A stretch of 64,000 nucleotides of DNA from Flavobacterium sp. ASW18X (GTDB lineage Bacteria > Bacteroidota > Bacteroidia > Flavobacteriales > Flavobacteriaceae). The stretch is from positions 1 to 64,000 of the forward strand of contig NZ_SWKK01000001.1 of the NCBI RefSeq assembly GCF_005144745.1, given 5' to 3'. A model generated the notes under the pieces. That model was not told where the DNA came from, searched no databases, and saw only the letters and a list, made by a program, of their open reading frames with translations. Below, piece after piece: positions 35,619-45,256 of this stretch. Positions within the stretch are counted from its first letter, which is position 1; the number at the start of each line of letters is the position of its first letter. The position numbers were made by a program, and so were the translations under genes.

Positions 35619-36343
35619 TTAATTCCAGATTTTACTACCTCTTCTACTTGTATTAAAAGGATGTCTAGGTCTTTACTATTTTCTATCGGTTGATGCACCT
35701 CAAAAGTAACATGTACCCCTAATCCCATAGGGAATTTACCGTACTTCAAAAGTTTCCAAGAATTATTGATGCTTATAGGAACAATCAGAGCATTGGGAGC
35801 CTTTTTTAATAAAGTCTTTAAACCCATGGGCTTAAAAGGTTTTGGCTTACCGTCTCTACTACGGGTACCTTCTGGGAAAATTACTGCAGATCTATTGTGT
35901 TCTTCTATATATTTTCCTAAAGAAGCAATGGCCATAAGTGCCTGTTTAGGGTCTTTACGGTCTATAAGTACAGAGCCGCCATGCCTTAAGTTGTAAGACA
36001 CACTAGGAATGCCTTTGCCTAATTCTTTTTTACTTACAAATTTGGGGTGGTATTTACGCATGTACCAAATTATAGCAGGAATATCATTCATACTTTGGTG
36101 ATTGGTAACAATCACTAAAGGCCTGTCTGTTGGGATATCATGCGTGTTGGTAAAACTATAACGTGTGCCCAAAACTGTAGTGCTCCGCATTAAAAACCAA
36201 TTTAAAATGGCGACACTACGTCTATGAGCTTCGTATCCAAACCAATTAAAACAAATCCATTGTATGGGATGAAATGTTACAAGAAATAGCCCAAATAACA
36301 GAAGATAGAGTACTGTTAAAGGATAAGAAAGTATCTTAAGCAT
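35606..36343 (-). CDS. plsC: 1-acyl-sn-glycerol-3-phosphate acyltransferase
   Basis: The 245-residue protein has an N-terminal membrane helix (about 8-30), the catalytic NHQSMND (H-x4-D, His82 and Asp87), the substrate motif GGSVLIDR (122-129) and FPEGTRSR (156-163), in the normal order. It transfers an acyl chain to lysophosphatidate to form phosphatidate at the inner membrane. A second PlsC-like gene may exist elsewhere, so the symbol is tentative. It is followed by the overlapping HD-hydrolase gene. Confidence 0.88.
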   Translation of the reverse strand: MLKILSYPLTVLYLLLFGLFLVTFHPIQWICFNWFGYEAHRRSVAILNWFLMRSTTVLGTRYSFTNTHDIPTDRPLVIVTNHQSMNDIPAIIWYMRKYHPKFVSKKELGKGIPSVSYNLRHGGSVLIDRKDPKQALMAIASLGKYIEEHNRSAVIFPEGTRSRDGKPKPFKPMGLKTLLKKAPNALIVPISINNSWKLLKYGKFPMGLGVHVTFEVHQPIENSKDLDILLIQVEEVVKSGIKWKE

Positions 36344-36397
36344 GGAGTCTATGTTAGTTTAGGGTGGCAAGGTAAAACAGAATCTTTACAAACTAAA

Positions 36398-36422
36398 AAA
36401 ACCACTCTAAAAGAGTGGTTTT
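36398..36422 (-). terminator. Intrinsic terminator after the bacilliredoxin gene
   Basis: AAAACCACTCT (36398-36408) pairs with AGAGTGGTTTT (36412-36422) over a 3-base loop. Read on the minus strand, a T run follows. It lies 22 bp downstream of the stop codon. Confidence 0.88.
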
Positions 36423-36443
36423 CTATTTGCTTTAAATTGTAGC

Positions 36444-36854
36444 TTAGCAATGCTCGTTATAAGCCTCCATTAGGTTTTCTGCAATCATTTCTGCAGGTCT
36501 ACCTTCTATGTGGTGCCTTTCTATCATGTGTACCAATTCACCATTTTTAAATAATGCCATACTTGGAGAAGATGGAGGAAAAGGAACCATAGCTGCTCTA
36601 GCGGTATTTACGGCATCCGTATCTACACCAGCAAAAACGGTTACCAAATGGTCTGGTTTTTTACTGTTTTGAATACTCAATTTAGCAGCTGGTCTTGCAT
36701 TAGCTGCTGCACAACCACATACAGAGTTTACTACAACTAGAGTAGTACCATCTTTTTTAAGTGCCTCTTCTACGGCATCACTTGTATATAATTCCTCAAA
36801 ACCAGCAGAAGCTAGGTCTTGTCTCATTGGTTTTACTAATTCTTCTGGGTACAT
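36444..36854 (-). CDS. BrxA/BrxB-family bacilliredoxin
   Basis: The 136-residue thioredoxin-fold protein has the characteristic CGC motif (Cys46, Cys48) in [15 protein letters not shown], and [14 protein letters not shown] at the N terminus as in the YphP/YqiW family. In Firmicutes the family removes bacillithiol from oxidised proteins. Bacteroidota with bacillithiol-like thiols also carry it, so a role in thiol repair is likely. It is divergent from a TerB/DnaJ-type gene. Confidence 0.93.
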   Translation of the reverse strand: MYPEELVKPMRQDLASAGFEELYTSDAVEEALKKDGTTLVVVNSVCGCAAANARPAAKLSIQNSKKPDHLVTVFAGVDTDAVNTARAAMVPFPPSSPSMALFKNGELVHMIERHHIEGRPAEMIAENLMEAYNEHC

Positions 36855-36873
36855 AAACTTTCTTTTTACAGTT

Positions 36874-36881
36874 CAAAGATA
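36874..36881 (-). promoter_or_regulatory. Candidate -7 box (TATCTTTG, minus strand) for bacilliredoxin
   Basis: On the minus strand the bases read TATCTTTG, a TAnnTTTG match, 20 bp upstream of the gene start at 36854. Confidence 0.5.
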
Positions 36882-36974
36882 AACTTTTTGTCGCATAAGC
36901 AGATTAAACTTAACAAGGTGTTCACGTTAGCAATTTTTTTTAATGGTCTATCTTTGTTCGTCAATAATTACGGT

Positions 36975-37712
36975 ATGATTAAATGGGGTGCAGCCATTTT
37001 GGGCTATGTGTTTTTACGGTTGCCAGGTGCTATTCTTGGATTCATCGTCGGTAGTTTTTTAGATAACCTAAAGACTAGCGGAGCTAGTGCAAGTACCGTT
37101 TACAAGAACTATAAAAAACAAACGGTTTCTCCTGCAGATTTTGAGTTGCACCTACTCTCTTTATGTTCTATTGTGATTAAAGCAGACGGACAAGTAAGCC
37201 AGCGAGAGTTAGATTATGTTCGGCAGTATTTTATAAGCACCTACGGAAAAGAAAAAGCAAATGCCATTTTTAAAACCTTTAATGAGGTCATTAAAAAACG
37301 AGAAGTTTCTGCTGAACGTATCTGCACCTACCTTAATCAACGTACTCGACATGAAGTACGTTTGCAATTGGTTCATTTTTTATTTGGAATTGCACAATCT
37401 GATGGGCAGGCCAGTACTGCTGAAATTAATAAACTCAAACAAATTGCCACCTATTTAAGAATTGGTAATTACGATTTTGAGAGTATAAAAGCTATGTTTG
37501 TTAAAGAAGCAGACAATGCCTATAAAATTCTTGAAATCTCTAAGGCTGCCAGTGATGATGAGGTAAAAAAGGCATATAGAACAATGGCTAAAAAATACCA
37601 CCCAGACCGTGTAGTAACGGAAGATGAGGCTATAAAAAAGGGAGCCGAAGAAAAGTTTAAGCAAGTGCAAAAAGCTTATGAAACCATTCAACAAGAAAGA
37701 GGATTATCTTAA
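36975..37712 (+). CDS. TerB-like/DnaJ-domain membrane protein (DjlA-like)
   Basis: The frame is open from a TTG at 36888. The ATG at 36975 gives the N terminus [20 protein letters not shown], typical of the family, so a 245-residue product is preferred. After the N-terminal glycine-rich membrane hairpin comes an acidic TerB-like helical domain (about 45-165), with [20 protein letters not shown] and [12 protein letters not shown]-terminal J domain contains the HPD motif in AKKYHPDRV. It probably recruits Hsp70 (DnaK) to the membrane. The stop overlaps the convergent PepSY gene by 4 bp. Confidence 0.85.
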   Translation: MIKWGAAILGYVFLRLPGAILGFIVGSFLDNLKTSGASASTVYKNYKKQTVSPADFELHLLSLCSIVIKADGQVSQRELDYVRQYFISTYGKEKANAIFKTFNEVIKKREVSAERICTYLNQRTRHEVRLQLVHFLFGIAQSDGQASTAEINKLKQIATYLRIGNYDFESIKAMFVKEADNAYKILEISKAASDDEVKKAYRTMAKKYHPDRVVTEDEAIKKGAEEKFKQVQKAYETIQQERGLS

Positions 37713-38866
37713 GCTATAGCTTGGGCCACTCGTCTTTTGGCTTTTTTTTTCTTTAGTTTATTAATATAAATTATGGTGCCTGTGATTGGCAAACTTGTAC
37801 CTATTAAACACGCCAGAAAATACAAGATTTTACTAAACGTGCCATAAATCTCCCCAGTGTGTATAGGTTTAATGGCAGAGGCTATTTTTACATTAAAAGG
37901 CTTATCTGCATACAGCTCCTTAGCCAATACGGTTCCGTCTAGTCCCAAAATAAGATTATCATACGCTGTAGTCACCCAGCTTTGGTCTGCTATTTTACGT
38001 ATGGTATAGGTAGGATTCTTTTTATTTGGCAAACTAATTTGTACTACTCCTTGATAATTTAAGTGTGTCTGGCTCAATTCCAAAGCTTCTTCTAAAGATA
38101 TTTCTTGGTCTTTAGCCACTTTGGCAGCATCAAATTCTGGACCACCACCTCTATTAAATACCTTGGTGCCTAAAACTGCGCTAAGCCCTGTTCTATACCC
38201 TTCAAAAGACCAGCATAGTCCGGTTAAACCCATGACTAAAATTAGCAAACAAGCGTAAAACCCTAGGGTATTATGTAAATCATGATTTACACGTTTCCAA
38301 TTGGCATTGGTCTTAATTTTAAAGCCGTTTTTTAGATATTTCCATTTCAATTTGTTTGGAAACCAAAGAACAATCCCTGTTAGAGAAAGAATTAAAAAGA
38401 TAATGGTGGCTATACCAACTATGGGTCTACCAATTTTAGAATCGAGCAACATCCAGCGGTGTAGCTTAAACATACTAAACATAAAATCGTCCACAGCGGT
38501 TTTTTGTGGAGCTAAAAGAGCAGCAGTATATGGGTTTACTTGGTAGTTAGTACCGCGGCGTTGTTTAGGATTTTCTTTTATAGAGAATAAATAGGGCTCT
38601 TTAGGGTCTGTAGGAATGGTTACCGCATTCAATTGCCCCTTTGCAGTTAAATTTGGATTTTGACTAAGCGTACTTAAAGATAATGGCGCTCCACTAGGCA
38701 CTACGGCCAAATCTTCTTTAAACCAGCCTTCTATCTCTTTCTCAAACGTGAGTATTGTACCACTTAGGCATACCAAAAAAATGATAATGCCACTTACAAG
38801 GCCTAACCATAAGTGAATATCATTTATCAATTGTTTAAATCCGTAAGTGTTCTTTTTGGTCGCCAT
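37709..38866 (-). CDS. PepSY-associated membrane protein (ferric reductase-like, PiuB type)
   Basis: The 385-residue protein has four membrane helices (about 14-35, 145-170, 195-220, 340-362), two large periplasmic loops, and His residues at helix ends ([22 protein letters not shown]) that could bind haem. This is the PepSY_TM/PiuB plan linked to siderophore or iron uptake. In Bacteroidota such proteins are thought to reduce ferric siderophores, but no TonB receptor is present here. A minus-strand -7 box lies at 38979-38986. Confidence 0.88.
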   Translation of the reverse strand: MATKKNTYGFKQLINDIHLWLGLVSGIIIFLVCLSGTILTFEKEIEGWFKEDLAVVPSGAPLSLSTLSQNPNLTAKGQLNAVTIPTDPKEPYLFSIKENPKQRRGTNYQVNPYTAALLAPQKTAVDDFMFSMFKLHRWMLLDSKIGRPIVGIATIIFLILSLTGIVLWFPNKLKWKYLKNGFKIKTNANWKRVNHDLHNTLGFYACLLILVMGLTGLCWSFEGYRTGLSAVLGTKVFNRGGGPEFDAAKVAKDQEISLEEALELSQTHLNYQGVVQISLPNKKNPTYTIRKIADQSWVTTAYDNLILGLDGTVLAKELYADKPFNVKIASAIKPIHTGEIYGTFSKILYFLACLIGTSLPITGTIIYINKLKKKKAKRRVAQAIA

Positions 38867-38978
38867 ATTTGTAAAATAATTCTGGTTGGTCTTAATCCTG
38901 GTTGTTTATATTATTTTAAGTTTTATACAACAACTTTTGTTTTGGTCTTGCTATTTAGACTTGTTTAAAATAACAGTA

Positions 38979-38986
38979 CAAATGTA
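38979..38986 (-). promoter_or_regulatory. Candidate -7 box (TACATTTG, minus strand) for the PepSY gene
   Basis: The minus strand reads TACATTTG, a TAnnTTTG match, about 113 bp upstream of the gene. This leaves a long AT-rich leader. Confidence 0.4.
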
Positions 38987-39017
38987 ACGGCTGGCAATGG
39001 TAAATACAATTTTTATT

Positions 39018-39025
39018 TAGATTTG
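39018..39025 (+). promoter_or_regulatory. Candidate -7 box (TAGATTTG) for the HupE/UreJ gene
   Basis: TAGATTTG matches TAnnTTTG and ends 25 bp before the ATG at 39051. It is divergent from the PepSY box at 38979. Confidence 0.4.
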
Positions 39026-39050
39026 TTTTAAATAAATTTAAGGTAGATGG

Positions 39051-39695
39051 ATGTCCAACATTATCCACCCTTTAAATTTCTTACATTTAGGCATCAATTT
39101 AGAACAGCTCATGAACGATTTTGGCCTATATCTGCAGCTTGGAGTAGCGCATGTACTCGATTTTGCTGCCTATGACCACATTCTTTTTTTAAGTGCACTA
39201 GCTATACCATACGGATTTAAAAAGTGGCGTTTGGTAGTTTTATTAGCAACCATTTTTACAATAGCCCATTGTATCAGTTTAGCGCTATCTGCTTTTGATA
39301 TTTTAAGGGTAGATGCCAGCTGGATAGAATTTTTAATTCCTGTCACAATTGCCTTTACAGCAATTTTTAATGTTTACCGGGTCTATAACACAACCCAAAA
39401 TACGGGTTGGTATTTTACAGGTTTGGCAACAGCTTTTTTTGGATTGATACATGGTTTTGGTTTCTCCAATTATTTTAATATGATGATGGCAGAAGCAGAA
39501 GATAAAATAACTCCTCTATTGGGGTTTGCTACGGGGATAGAAGTATCGCAATTAGTGATTATACTTTCTGTACTTATGCTACATTACATAATCGTTCACA
39601 AGCTCAACCTTGCCAGTAAATGGTTTGTATTAGCTGGTTCAATACTCATTTTAGGAATTACAATACCGATGTTGATAGAAACGTTTCCTTTGTAA
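39051..39695 (+). CDS. HupE/UreJ-family membrane protein
   Basis: The 214-residue protein has six hydrophobic segments and the family motif GVAHVLDFAAYDHILFLSAL near residue 31, plus IAHCISLALSA and FGLIHGFGFSN with conserved His residues. HupE/UreJ proteins transport nickel or cobalt in some bacteria. The shorter Bacteroidota forms have no proven role. An alternative start at the ATG at 39111 (residue 21) would place the family motif nearer the N terminus. The gene sits in a run with dCMP deaminase and an S41 protease, 64 bp or less apart. Confidence 0.85.
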   Translation: MSNIIHPLNFLHLGINLEQLMNDFGLYLQLGVAHVLDFAAYDHILFLSALAIPYGFKKWRLVVLLATIFTIAHCISLALSAFDILRVDASWIEFLIPVTIAFTAIFNVYRVYNTTQNTGWYFTGLATAFFGLIHGFGFSNYFNMMMAEAEDKITPLLGFATGIEVSQLVIILSVLMLHYIIVHKLNLASKWFVLAGSILILGITIPMLIETFPL

Positions 39696-39759
39696 GAGGT
39701 TTCGTTAATTTTATCGGAATTCATTGGTAGACGTTAACAAAGCAGGTATCTTTAGAAGA

Positions 39760-40197
39760 ATGAAGGATTCTAAACAGGAAAAGTACGACCGTGCCTATTT
39801 AAGAATGGCTCAAGAATGGGGTAAGTTATCTTATTGCAAAAGAAAACAAGTAGGAGCCATTATTGTAAAAGACCGGATGATAATTTCTGATGGATACAAT
39901 GGAACACCCACCGGTTTTGAAAATGTATGTGAAGATGAAGAAGGGTATACCAAGTGGTATGTACTCCATGCAGAAGCTAATGCTATTCTAAAAGTGGCTG
40001 GCTCTACGCAATCTTGTGATGGAGCAACCTTGTACATTACCTTGTCTCCCTGTAAAGAGTGTAGTAAGTTGGTACACCAATCTGGCATAAAACGTGTGGT
40101 GTATCAGAATGCATATAAAGACGATTCTGGACTTCGATTTTTAGAAAAAGCAGGAGTGGAAATCGTGCATATGCCAGTAGTAGAAGAGCCAGTATAA
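39760..40197 (+). CDS. dCMP deaminase family protein (ComEB-like)
   Basis: I prefer the ATG at 39760 (145 residues) to the in-frame TTG at 39724. The zinc site is clear: HAE (His70, Glu72) and PCKEC (Cys98, Cys101). The arrangement KRKQVGAIIVKDRMIISDGY, then NGTPTG, is that of deoxycytidylate deaminases, which convert dCMP to dUMP for dTTP synthesis. It is followed by an S41 protease gene 4 bp away. This gene order is common in Flavobacteriaceae. Confidence 0.92.
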   Translation: MKDSKQEKYDRAYLRMAQEWGKLSYCKRKQVGAIIVKDRMIISDGYNGTPTGFENVCEDEEGYTKWYVLHAEANAILKVAGSTQSCDGATLYITLSPCKECSKLVHQSGIKRVVYQNAYKDDSGLRFLEKAGVEIVHMPVVEEPV

Positions 40198-40201
40198 TTG
40201 T

Positions 40202-41833
40202 ATGTGTATGAAAGGAATGAAATCCATCTTAAAACCTACCATTTTTTCCTTTGCTCTTGCATTAGGCATTTTTATTGGTGGTAAGCTTCATTTTGGTGAT
40301 TCTCCTGAAAAGCTTTTCACTACAAATTCCAAAAAAGATAAACTCAATAGGTTAATAGATTATATAGACTACGAGTATGTAGATAAGATTGATACAGATA
40401 GTATTGTAGATGTTACCGTAAATAATATTTTGGGCAAATTAGACCCACATTCTGTCTACATTCCAAAAGACCAAATGGAAGCAGTAGCCGAGAATATGAA
40501 GGGTGATTTTGTAGGTATTGGCATTCGTTTTAACAGAGTTAAAGATACCATTACTGTAGTCCGTACCATCATTGATGGTCCTAGTTATAAAAAGGGACTA
40601 AAAGCTGGTGATAAAATTTTATTGGCAGATGGCGATACACTGTATGGTAAACGCATACCCAATAGTGATTTGGTTGCCAAACTTAAAGGGAAAGAAGGTT
40701 CTAAAGTATCGCTAATGGTGTATCGTAAAACAGAAAACAAAACCTTTAAAGTAGAGATACGTAGAGGTGTGGTGCCTATACGTAGTGTGGAGGCCCAATA
40801 CATGCTTAATAAAGAATTGGGATACATAAAAATAAATCGCTTTGCGGAATCAACATTTAAAGAGTTTAAAGAAGCTTTGTATTCCTTACAGGTGCAGGGT
40901 GCTCGTAAACTCGTTTTAGATTTAAGAGATAATCCTGGGGGTTATTTGGGCATTGCAGAGAAAATGGCAGATGAGTTTTTAGAGGATGGGCAGCTTATTC
41001 TTTTTACAAAAAATAAAAAGGGAAAAGTCAACAAAGTTTTTGCTACTAATAAAGGCACTTTTGAAAATAAACAGGTTTACGTACTAATTAATGAGCGTTC
41101 TGCATCTGCAAGTGAAATTATAGCAGGAGCACTGCAAGACAATGATTTGGGTACAATTGTAGGGAGGCGCTCTTTTGGCAAAGGCTTGGTGCAAAGAGAA
41201 ATGGATTTAGGCGATGGCTCTGCAGTGCGTTTAACGGTTTCTAGGTACTACACCCCAACAGGGCGGTCTATACAAAAGCCCTATGCAAAAGGACATAAAG
41301 ATTACTACCAAACCTTTATGGACCGTTACCAGAGTGGTGAATTAATTTCTGTGGATAGTATAAAAGTGGCAGACTCATTAAAGTTTACCACACCAAAAGG
41401 AAAGGTTGTTTATGGCGGAGGTGGGATTATACCAGATGAGTTTGTGCCAATAGGTACACTAGACCATGAACGTATCCAAAGTATGGAGGCCTCTGGGTAT
41501 TTTTCTGATTTTGCTTTTCGGTTTCTAGAGTTGGACCGTAGCAGATTTTATAATTTTCCAGAGAAAGAGTTTATGGAAGATTATCGTGTGGATGACATCA
41601 TCTTTGAAAGATTTATAGATTACTTACTTAATAATAATATTAAGATGGATTTTTATGCTAATGAGCAGATGATTAAAAGGTATCTAAAAGCAAACATTGC
41701 AGAACAACTATACTCACCTAACTTAGCAGCAAAAATAAAATCTACAGAAGATATAATGCTTCAAAAAGTGCTGAGTTTAGAAGAAGCAGCAAAACAAGAA
41801 GAAGTACCAGTTACGGAAGATATTGTAGACTAA
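40202..41833 (+). CDS. S41-family C-terminal processing protease
   Basis: The 543-residue protein has a signal anchor (about 8-27) and a PDZ domain (about 95-180, GDFVGIGIRF, GLKAGDKI). The S41 core carries catalytic Ser302 in RSASASE and Lys327 in SFGKGLVQ, 25 residues apart as in Prc/CtpA. It trims or degrades periplasmic proteins. Three in-frame ATGs lie at the start (40202, 40208, 40217) and the last gives MKSILKPTIF. The long acidic C terminus is usual for Bacteroidota CtpA. It is almost certainly co-transcribed with the deaminase gene. Confidence 0.92.
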   Translation: MCMKGMKSILKPTIFSFALALGIFIGGKLHFGDSPEKLFTTNSKKDKLNRLIDYIDYEYVDKIDTDSIVDVTVNNILGKLDPHSVYIPKDQMEAVAENMKGDFVGIGIRFNRVKDTITVVRTIIDGPSYKKGLKAGDKILLADGDTLYGKRIPNSDLVAKLKGKEGSKVSLMVYRKTENKTFKVEIRRGVVPIRSVEAQYMLNKELGYIKINRFAESTFKEFKEALYSLQVQGARKLVLDLRDNPGGYLGIAEKMADEFLEDGQLILFTKNKKGKVNKVFATNKGTFENKQVYVLINERSASASEIIAGALQDNDLGTIVGRRSFGKGLVQREMDLGDGSAVRLTVSRYYTPTGRSIQKPYAKGHKDYYQTFMDRYQSGELISVDSIKVADSLKFTTPKGKVVYGGGGIIPDEFVPIGTLDHERIQSMEASGYFSDFAFRFLELDRSRFYNFPEKEFMEDYRVDDIIFERFIDYLLNNNIKMDFYANEQMIKRYLKANIAEQLYSPNLAAKIKSTEDIMLQKVLSLEEAAKQEEVPVTEDIVD

Positions 41834-41843
41834 GAACGTCAAG

Positions 41844-42050
41844 TTATTTTTGCTCTTTTATCTTTTGCTCAATACGCTTAGAGGTATTTAAGATTAACAA
41901 TAAAACAATGGCAGATAGTGCAGCCAAAATACCAATACAAGCAATTAAGCTATCTCCCTTAAAAAGAGCATTAAAATCTAGCATGGTAACGTTATAAATA
42001 GCCAATGCTAATGCAATTAGTATCATTATAATTAAGAAAGTCTTGTTCAT
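41844..42050 (-). CDS. Small two-helix membrane protein
   Basis: The 68-residue product has two hydrophobic helices (about 4-22 and 36-55) and a basic/acidic tail (SKRIEQKIKEQK). Its ATG overlaps the stop of the MarC-like gene (ATGA), which indicates translational coupling. It may assist MarC or simply share its message. No family is recognised. It ends 10 bp from the convergent protease gene. Confidence 0.75.
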   Translation of the reverse strand: MNKTFLIIMILIALALAIYNVTMLDFNALFKGDSLIACIGILAALSAIVLLLILNTSKRIEQKIKEQK

Positions 42051-42625
42051 CGGTTTAGCAATTCGTTAATATTAGTGGCAAAAAGTTTTACAGCAATGGC
42101 TAATAAAATAACGCCAAAAACTTTTCTAATTATTTCTAGACCATTTTTACCTAGCATTTTTTCTATGCGTTTAGAAGATTTAAGTACTAAGTAAACAAAC
42201 AACATATTTACCACAATGGCCACGATGATGTTTTCTACGTGAAACTCTGCACGTAAAGATAATAAAGAAGTCATAGTTCCTGCTCCTGCAATTAACGGAA
42301 AAGCAATGGGTACCACAGAGGCGGTTTTAGGTTCATCATCTCTAAAAAGAGGAATACCTAAAATCATTTCAATTGCTAAGAAAAAGATAATGAAGGCCCC
42401 TGCCACCGCAAAAGAATTTACATCTATACCAATTAGGTTTAAAATACTTTCCCCAACAAACAAAAAAGCAATCATAATACAAATTGCAACAATTGCAGCT
42501 TTTTCTGATTGTATATGACCTACCTTTTTGCGCAAAGAAATTATGATTGGGATACTACCTAAAATATCTATCACCGCAAATAAAACCATGCTCGCTGTGG
42601 CTATCTCCTTAAAATTGAAATTCAT
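42047..42625 (-). CDS. MarC-family integral membrane protein
   Basis: The 192-residue protein has six hydrophobic helices and the MarC/NAAT signature (AVIDILGSIPIIISL near the N terminus, AGAFIIFFLAIEMILG, FPLIAGAGTMTSL). The frame is open to 42670. The start at 42625 is preferred because it yields the family N terminus and because a minus-strand -7 box (42646-42653) lies just upstream of it. The family's transported substrate is not established. It couples by ATGA overlap to the small membrane protein gene. Confidence 0.9.
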   Translation of the reverse strand: MNFNFKEIATASMVLFAVIDILGSIPIIISLRKKVGHIQSEKAAIVAICIMIAFLFVGESILNLIGIDVNSFAVAGAFIIFFLAIEMILGIPLFRDDEPKTASVVPIAFPLIAGAGTMTSLLSLRAEFHVENIIVAIVVNMLFVYLVLKSSKRIEKMLGKNGLEIIRKVFGVILLAIAVKLFATNINELLNR

Positions 42626-42645
42626 CCCATTAAATTTTGAGGGTG

Positions 42646-42653
42646 CAAATCTA
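42646..42653 (-). promoter_or_regulatory. Candidate -7 box (TAGATTTG, minus strand) for the marC-like gene
   Basis: The minus strand reads TAGATTTG, a consensus -7 box 20 bp before the ATG at 42625. It argues against the longer start at 42670, which would place the box inside the gene. Confidence 0.5.
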
Positions 42654-42716
42654 CAGTTATTTATGACCAAGTATTTGCTAAAACCCTATTAAATTTACAG
42701 CATCAAAATAAGCATT

Positions 42717-43289
42717 ATGTTTCAAATAGACAGCACACTAATATCAGAGGAAATTTTGGAGAACGATTTTGTGTGTAATTTAAATGCGTGTAAGGGAGCT
42801 TGTTGTATTGAAGGTTCTTCTGGTGCACCGTTAACGGAAGATGAATTGCCCATTTTGGAGCAAATTTATACCGCTGTTACACCTTATTTAAGAGAAGAAG
42901 GCAAAAAGGCAATTGCGGAGCAGGGTGTTTTTGTTAAAGGAATGGATGGTGAATGGGAAACTCCATTGGTAAACGGGGAAGAATGTGCTTATGTAGCTTT
43001 TTCTGATGATGGAATTGCTAAATGCGGTATTGAGGAGGCGTATAACGATGGCAAAATAGATTGGAAAAAACCAGTGTCTTGCCATTTATATCCTGTAAGA
43101 ACTAGAGCCTACACAGAATTTACAGCTGTAAATTACCACAAATGGACTATTTGTGACCCAGCTTGTGCGTTGGGAGAGGAGCTTAAAGTGCCAATATATA
43201 AATTTGTAAAAGATGCTCTAATTCGGAAATTTGGTACTACATGGTATGCGGAACTAGAGAAAGTGGCAGAGCAGCATCTTAATAAATAG
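42717..43289 (+). CDS. DUF3109-family protein
   Basis: The 190-residue cytoplasmic protein is rich in conserved Cys: VCNLNACKGACCIEG (Cys20, 26, 30, 31 approx.), then GEECAYV, AKCGIEEAY, SCHLYPVR and WTICDPACALG. This is the DUF3109 signature, probably binding an Fe-S cluster or zinc. The function is unknown, though the gene is widespread in Bacteroidota. It is convergent with the histidine kinase gene, which it overlaps by 11 bp at the 3' ends. Confidence 0.9.
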   Translation: MFQIDSTLISEEILENDFVCNLNACKGACCIEGSSGAPLTEDELPILEQIYTAVTPYLREEGKKAIAEQGVFVKGMDGEWETPLVNGEECAYVAFSDDGIAKCGIEEAYNDGKIDWKKPVSCHLYPVRTRAYTEFTAVNYHKWTICDPACALGEELKVPIYKFVKDALIRKFGTTWYAELEKVAEQHLNK

Positions 43290-45249
43290 GTATTTCTAAT
43301 ACCACCTTTGTTCCAGAAGGGTTACTTTTTTCATCGTATAAATCTATAATGTTTACACTATATCCGTGCTGATAATCCTTAGAAAAATTGGCCAATCGTT
43401 CTTTTGTTATATCTATCCCAACAGATTTACGTTTAATAACACGTTTTTCTTTTATTTTTTGTGATTTAGCACGGCCCACCCCATTATCCATAATGCTTAA
43501 AGTGATGTGGTAGTCATTGAGTTTTTCTACGGTTACTGTAATTTTTTTGAACCCCTCCTTAGAAGAGAGTCCATGCCATATGGCATTTTCTAAGAAGGGT
43601 TGTAATAGCAGTGACGGAATTTTTATGTTTTCTGGGTTTAAATCGTCTTTAATAACTACCTCATAACTTATCTCTTCAGAAAAGCGGATGTTTTCTATGT
43701 TTATATAGAGGTCTACGGTTTCTAATTCCTCTGCAAGAGTGGTTTCTTTTAGGGTAGAGCCGTCTAATATTCTACGTACAAGTTTGGAGAATTTATTGAG
43801 GTAATGTACCGCATTTTTTTTATCATTATTAATAATATACAGTTTTATACTGTTTAAAGAATTGAATAAAAAGTGCGGATTCATTTGGCTACGCAACATA
43901 TTTTGTTCTAAACCAATCACCCTTTTTTCATAATTAGATTGGCGATTGCGATACATGATTAGTAAAATGGTAATGACCAATATTACGAGTAGTGTACTAA
44001 TTAAAATGGTGGTTTGGTTCTTGCGTAAACGTAGATTTATAAGTTCATTTTCTGCATTAAGTTCAGCAATTTCATTGGCTTTTCGTTCAGCATCGTAACG
44101 TGTGATTAAATCGTTAATGTAACGTAGATTTTGTCCGTTTTTAACATCACTCTCTATACGTTCTGCCGCTTTAAAATAGGTTAGGGCTTTCTCGTAATTT
44201 TTACGTTTAGTTTCCAACTCAGATAAAAGCTTGTTGCCATAAATTATCTGCCCTGTAATGTTTTTATCCACGGCCATGCCAAGGCCGTCTAGCATGTATT
44301 TTTCTGCAACGTTAATAGCTCCAAGTTCCATATTGGCCCACCCTAGATTAATCATTACATTGCTCCAGATAAATTTGTCGCCAATGTTTTTTATGGGCTC
44401 TACCAATTGTTCTAATAAGTCTTTAGCTGCTTTGGGTTGTTGCTGCTTAAGATAGATTTGTGCAATGCTATTTTTGCAGATAATTCTACCGTAGGTATTA
44501 TCCATCTCATCATTAATGGCTAAGGAACGCCTATTGTAATCTAGAGCGGTTTCTAAATCTCCTTTATATTCATAGCAATCGCCAATATTCTGATTGTTGA
44601 TGGCTAAACCGAGTTTGTTTCCCAAATCGCCTTCAGATTTTAGGGCTCTCTGGAAATAATCAATAGCCAAATCATATTGCTCCAGAGATTGGTATATATT
44701 GCCTATGCAGTTGAGACTTATGTTGATACTTCGGTATATATGATGTGTTTTGTTTTTTACGGTATCTGCCATTTCTAATGCCCGTTGGTTGTAGTCTAGC
44801 GCAGTTTTAACAGCATCCATACGTCTGTAAACCACCCCAAGCATATTTAAACTATTGATGGTTAGACTAGTGTTTTTTATGTCTTTAGAGAGGGCGAGTG
44901 CCTCCTCATGGTAGGTAATGGCCTTTTTGTAGTCAGATTTATTTCTGAAATAGGTGCCGAGCATGTTTAATGCATATACTTTACCATCTTGATAATTCTC
45001 AGCATGGGCGGTGTCTCTAAATTTTAAAAGGAGCAATGTGTCTCTCTTAAAAAATCCAAAACTGCTATCTATTTCTTCGTAGGTAGTTGGTCTATTTGCT
45101 AATAAGGCTAAAATGGCTTTGTCTGCTGAAGGTGCCTCATTAAACTTAGTTTCTTGTGCAGTAGAGCGTATACCTATGCAAAAGCATAACGTGGCAATTA
45201 AGAAGACTCTTTGCTGTAGGTGCAGATACTGTAAACGGATTTGGGCCAT
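43279..45249 (-). CDS. TPR sensor histidine kinase, LytS/His_kinase type
   Basis: The 656-residue protein has a signal peptide (about 1-31) and roughly seven tetratricopeptide repeats in the periplasm (about 85-370). A coiled segment and one membrane helix (412-434) follow, then a His_kinase domain with the phospho-site QMNPHFLFNSLNSIK (His459) and an ATPase domain (LLLQPFLENAIWHG, DNGVGRA). TPR kinases of this type are common sensors in Bacteroidota. The LytTR regulator gene lies 7 bp upstream on the same strand and is the obvious partner. Confidence 0.93.
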   Translation of the reverse strand: MAQIRLQYLHLQQRVFLIATLCFCIGIRSTAQETKFNEAPSADKAILALLANRPTTYEEIDSSFGFFKRDTLLLLKFRDTAHAENYQDGKVYALNMLGTYFRNKSDYKKAITYHEEALALSKDIKNTSLTINSLNMLGVVYRRMDAVKTALDYNQRALEMADTVKNKTHHIYRSINISLNCIGNIYQSLEQYDLAIDYFQRALKSEGDLGNKLGLAINNQNIGDCYEYKGDLETALDYNRRSLAINDEMDNTYGRIICKNSIAQIYLKQQQPKAAKDLLEQLVEPIKNIGDKFIWSNVMINLGWANMELGAINVAEKYMLDGLGMAVDKNITGQIIYGNKLLSELETKRKNYEKALTYFKAAERIESDVKNGQNLRYINDLITRYDAERKANEIAELNAENELINLRLRKNQTTILISTLLVILVITILLIMYRNRQSNYEKRVIGLEQNMLRSQMNPHFLFNSLNSIKLYIINNDKKNAVHYLNKFSKLVRRILDGSTLKETTLAEELETVDLYINIENIRFSEEISYEVVIKDDLNPENIKIPSLLLQPFLENAIWHGLSSKEGFKKITVTVEKLNDYHITLSIMDNGVGRAKSQKIKEKRVIKRKSVGIDITKERLANFSKDYQHGYSVNIIDLYDEKSNPSGTKVVLEIPIY

Positions 45250-45256
45250 AGTTCTG

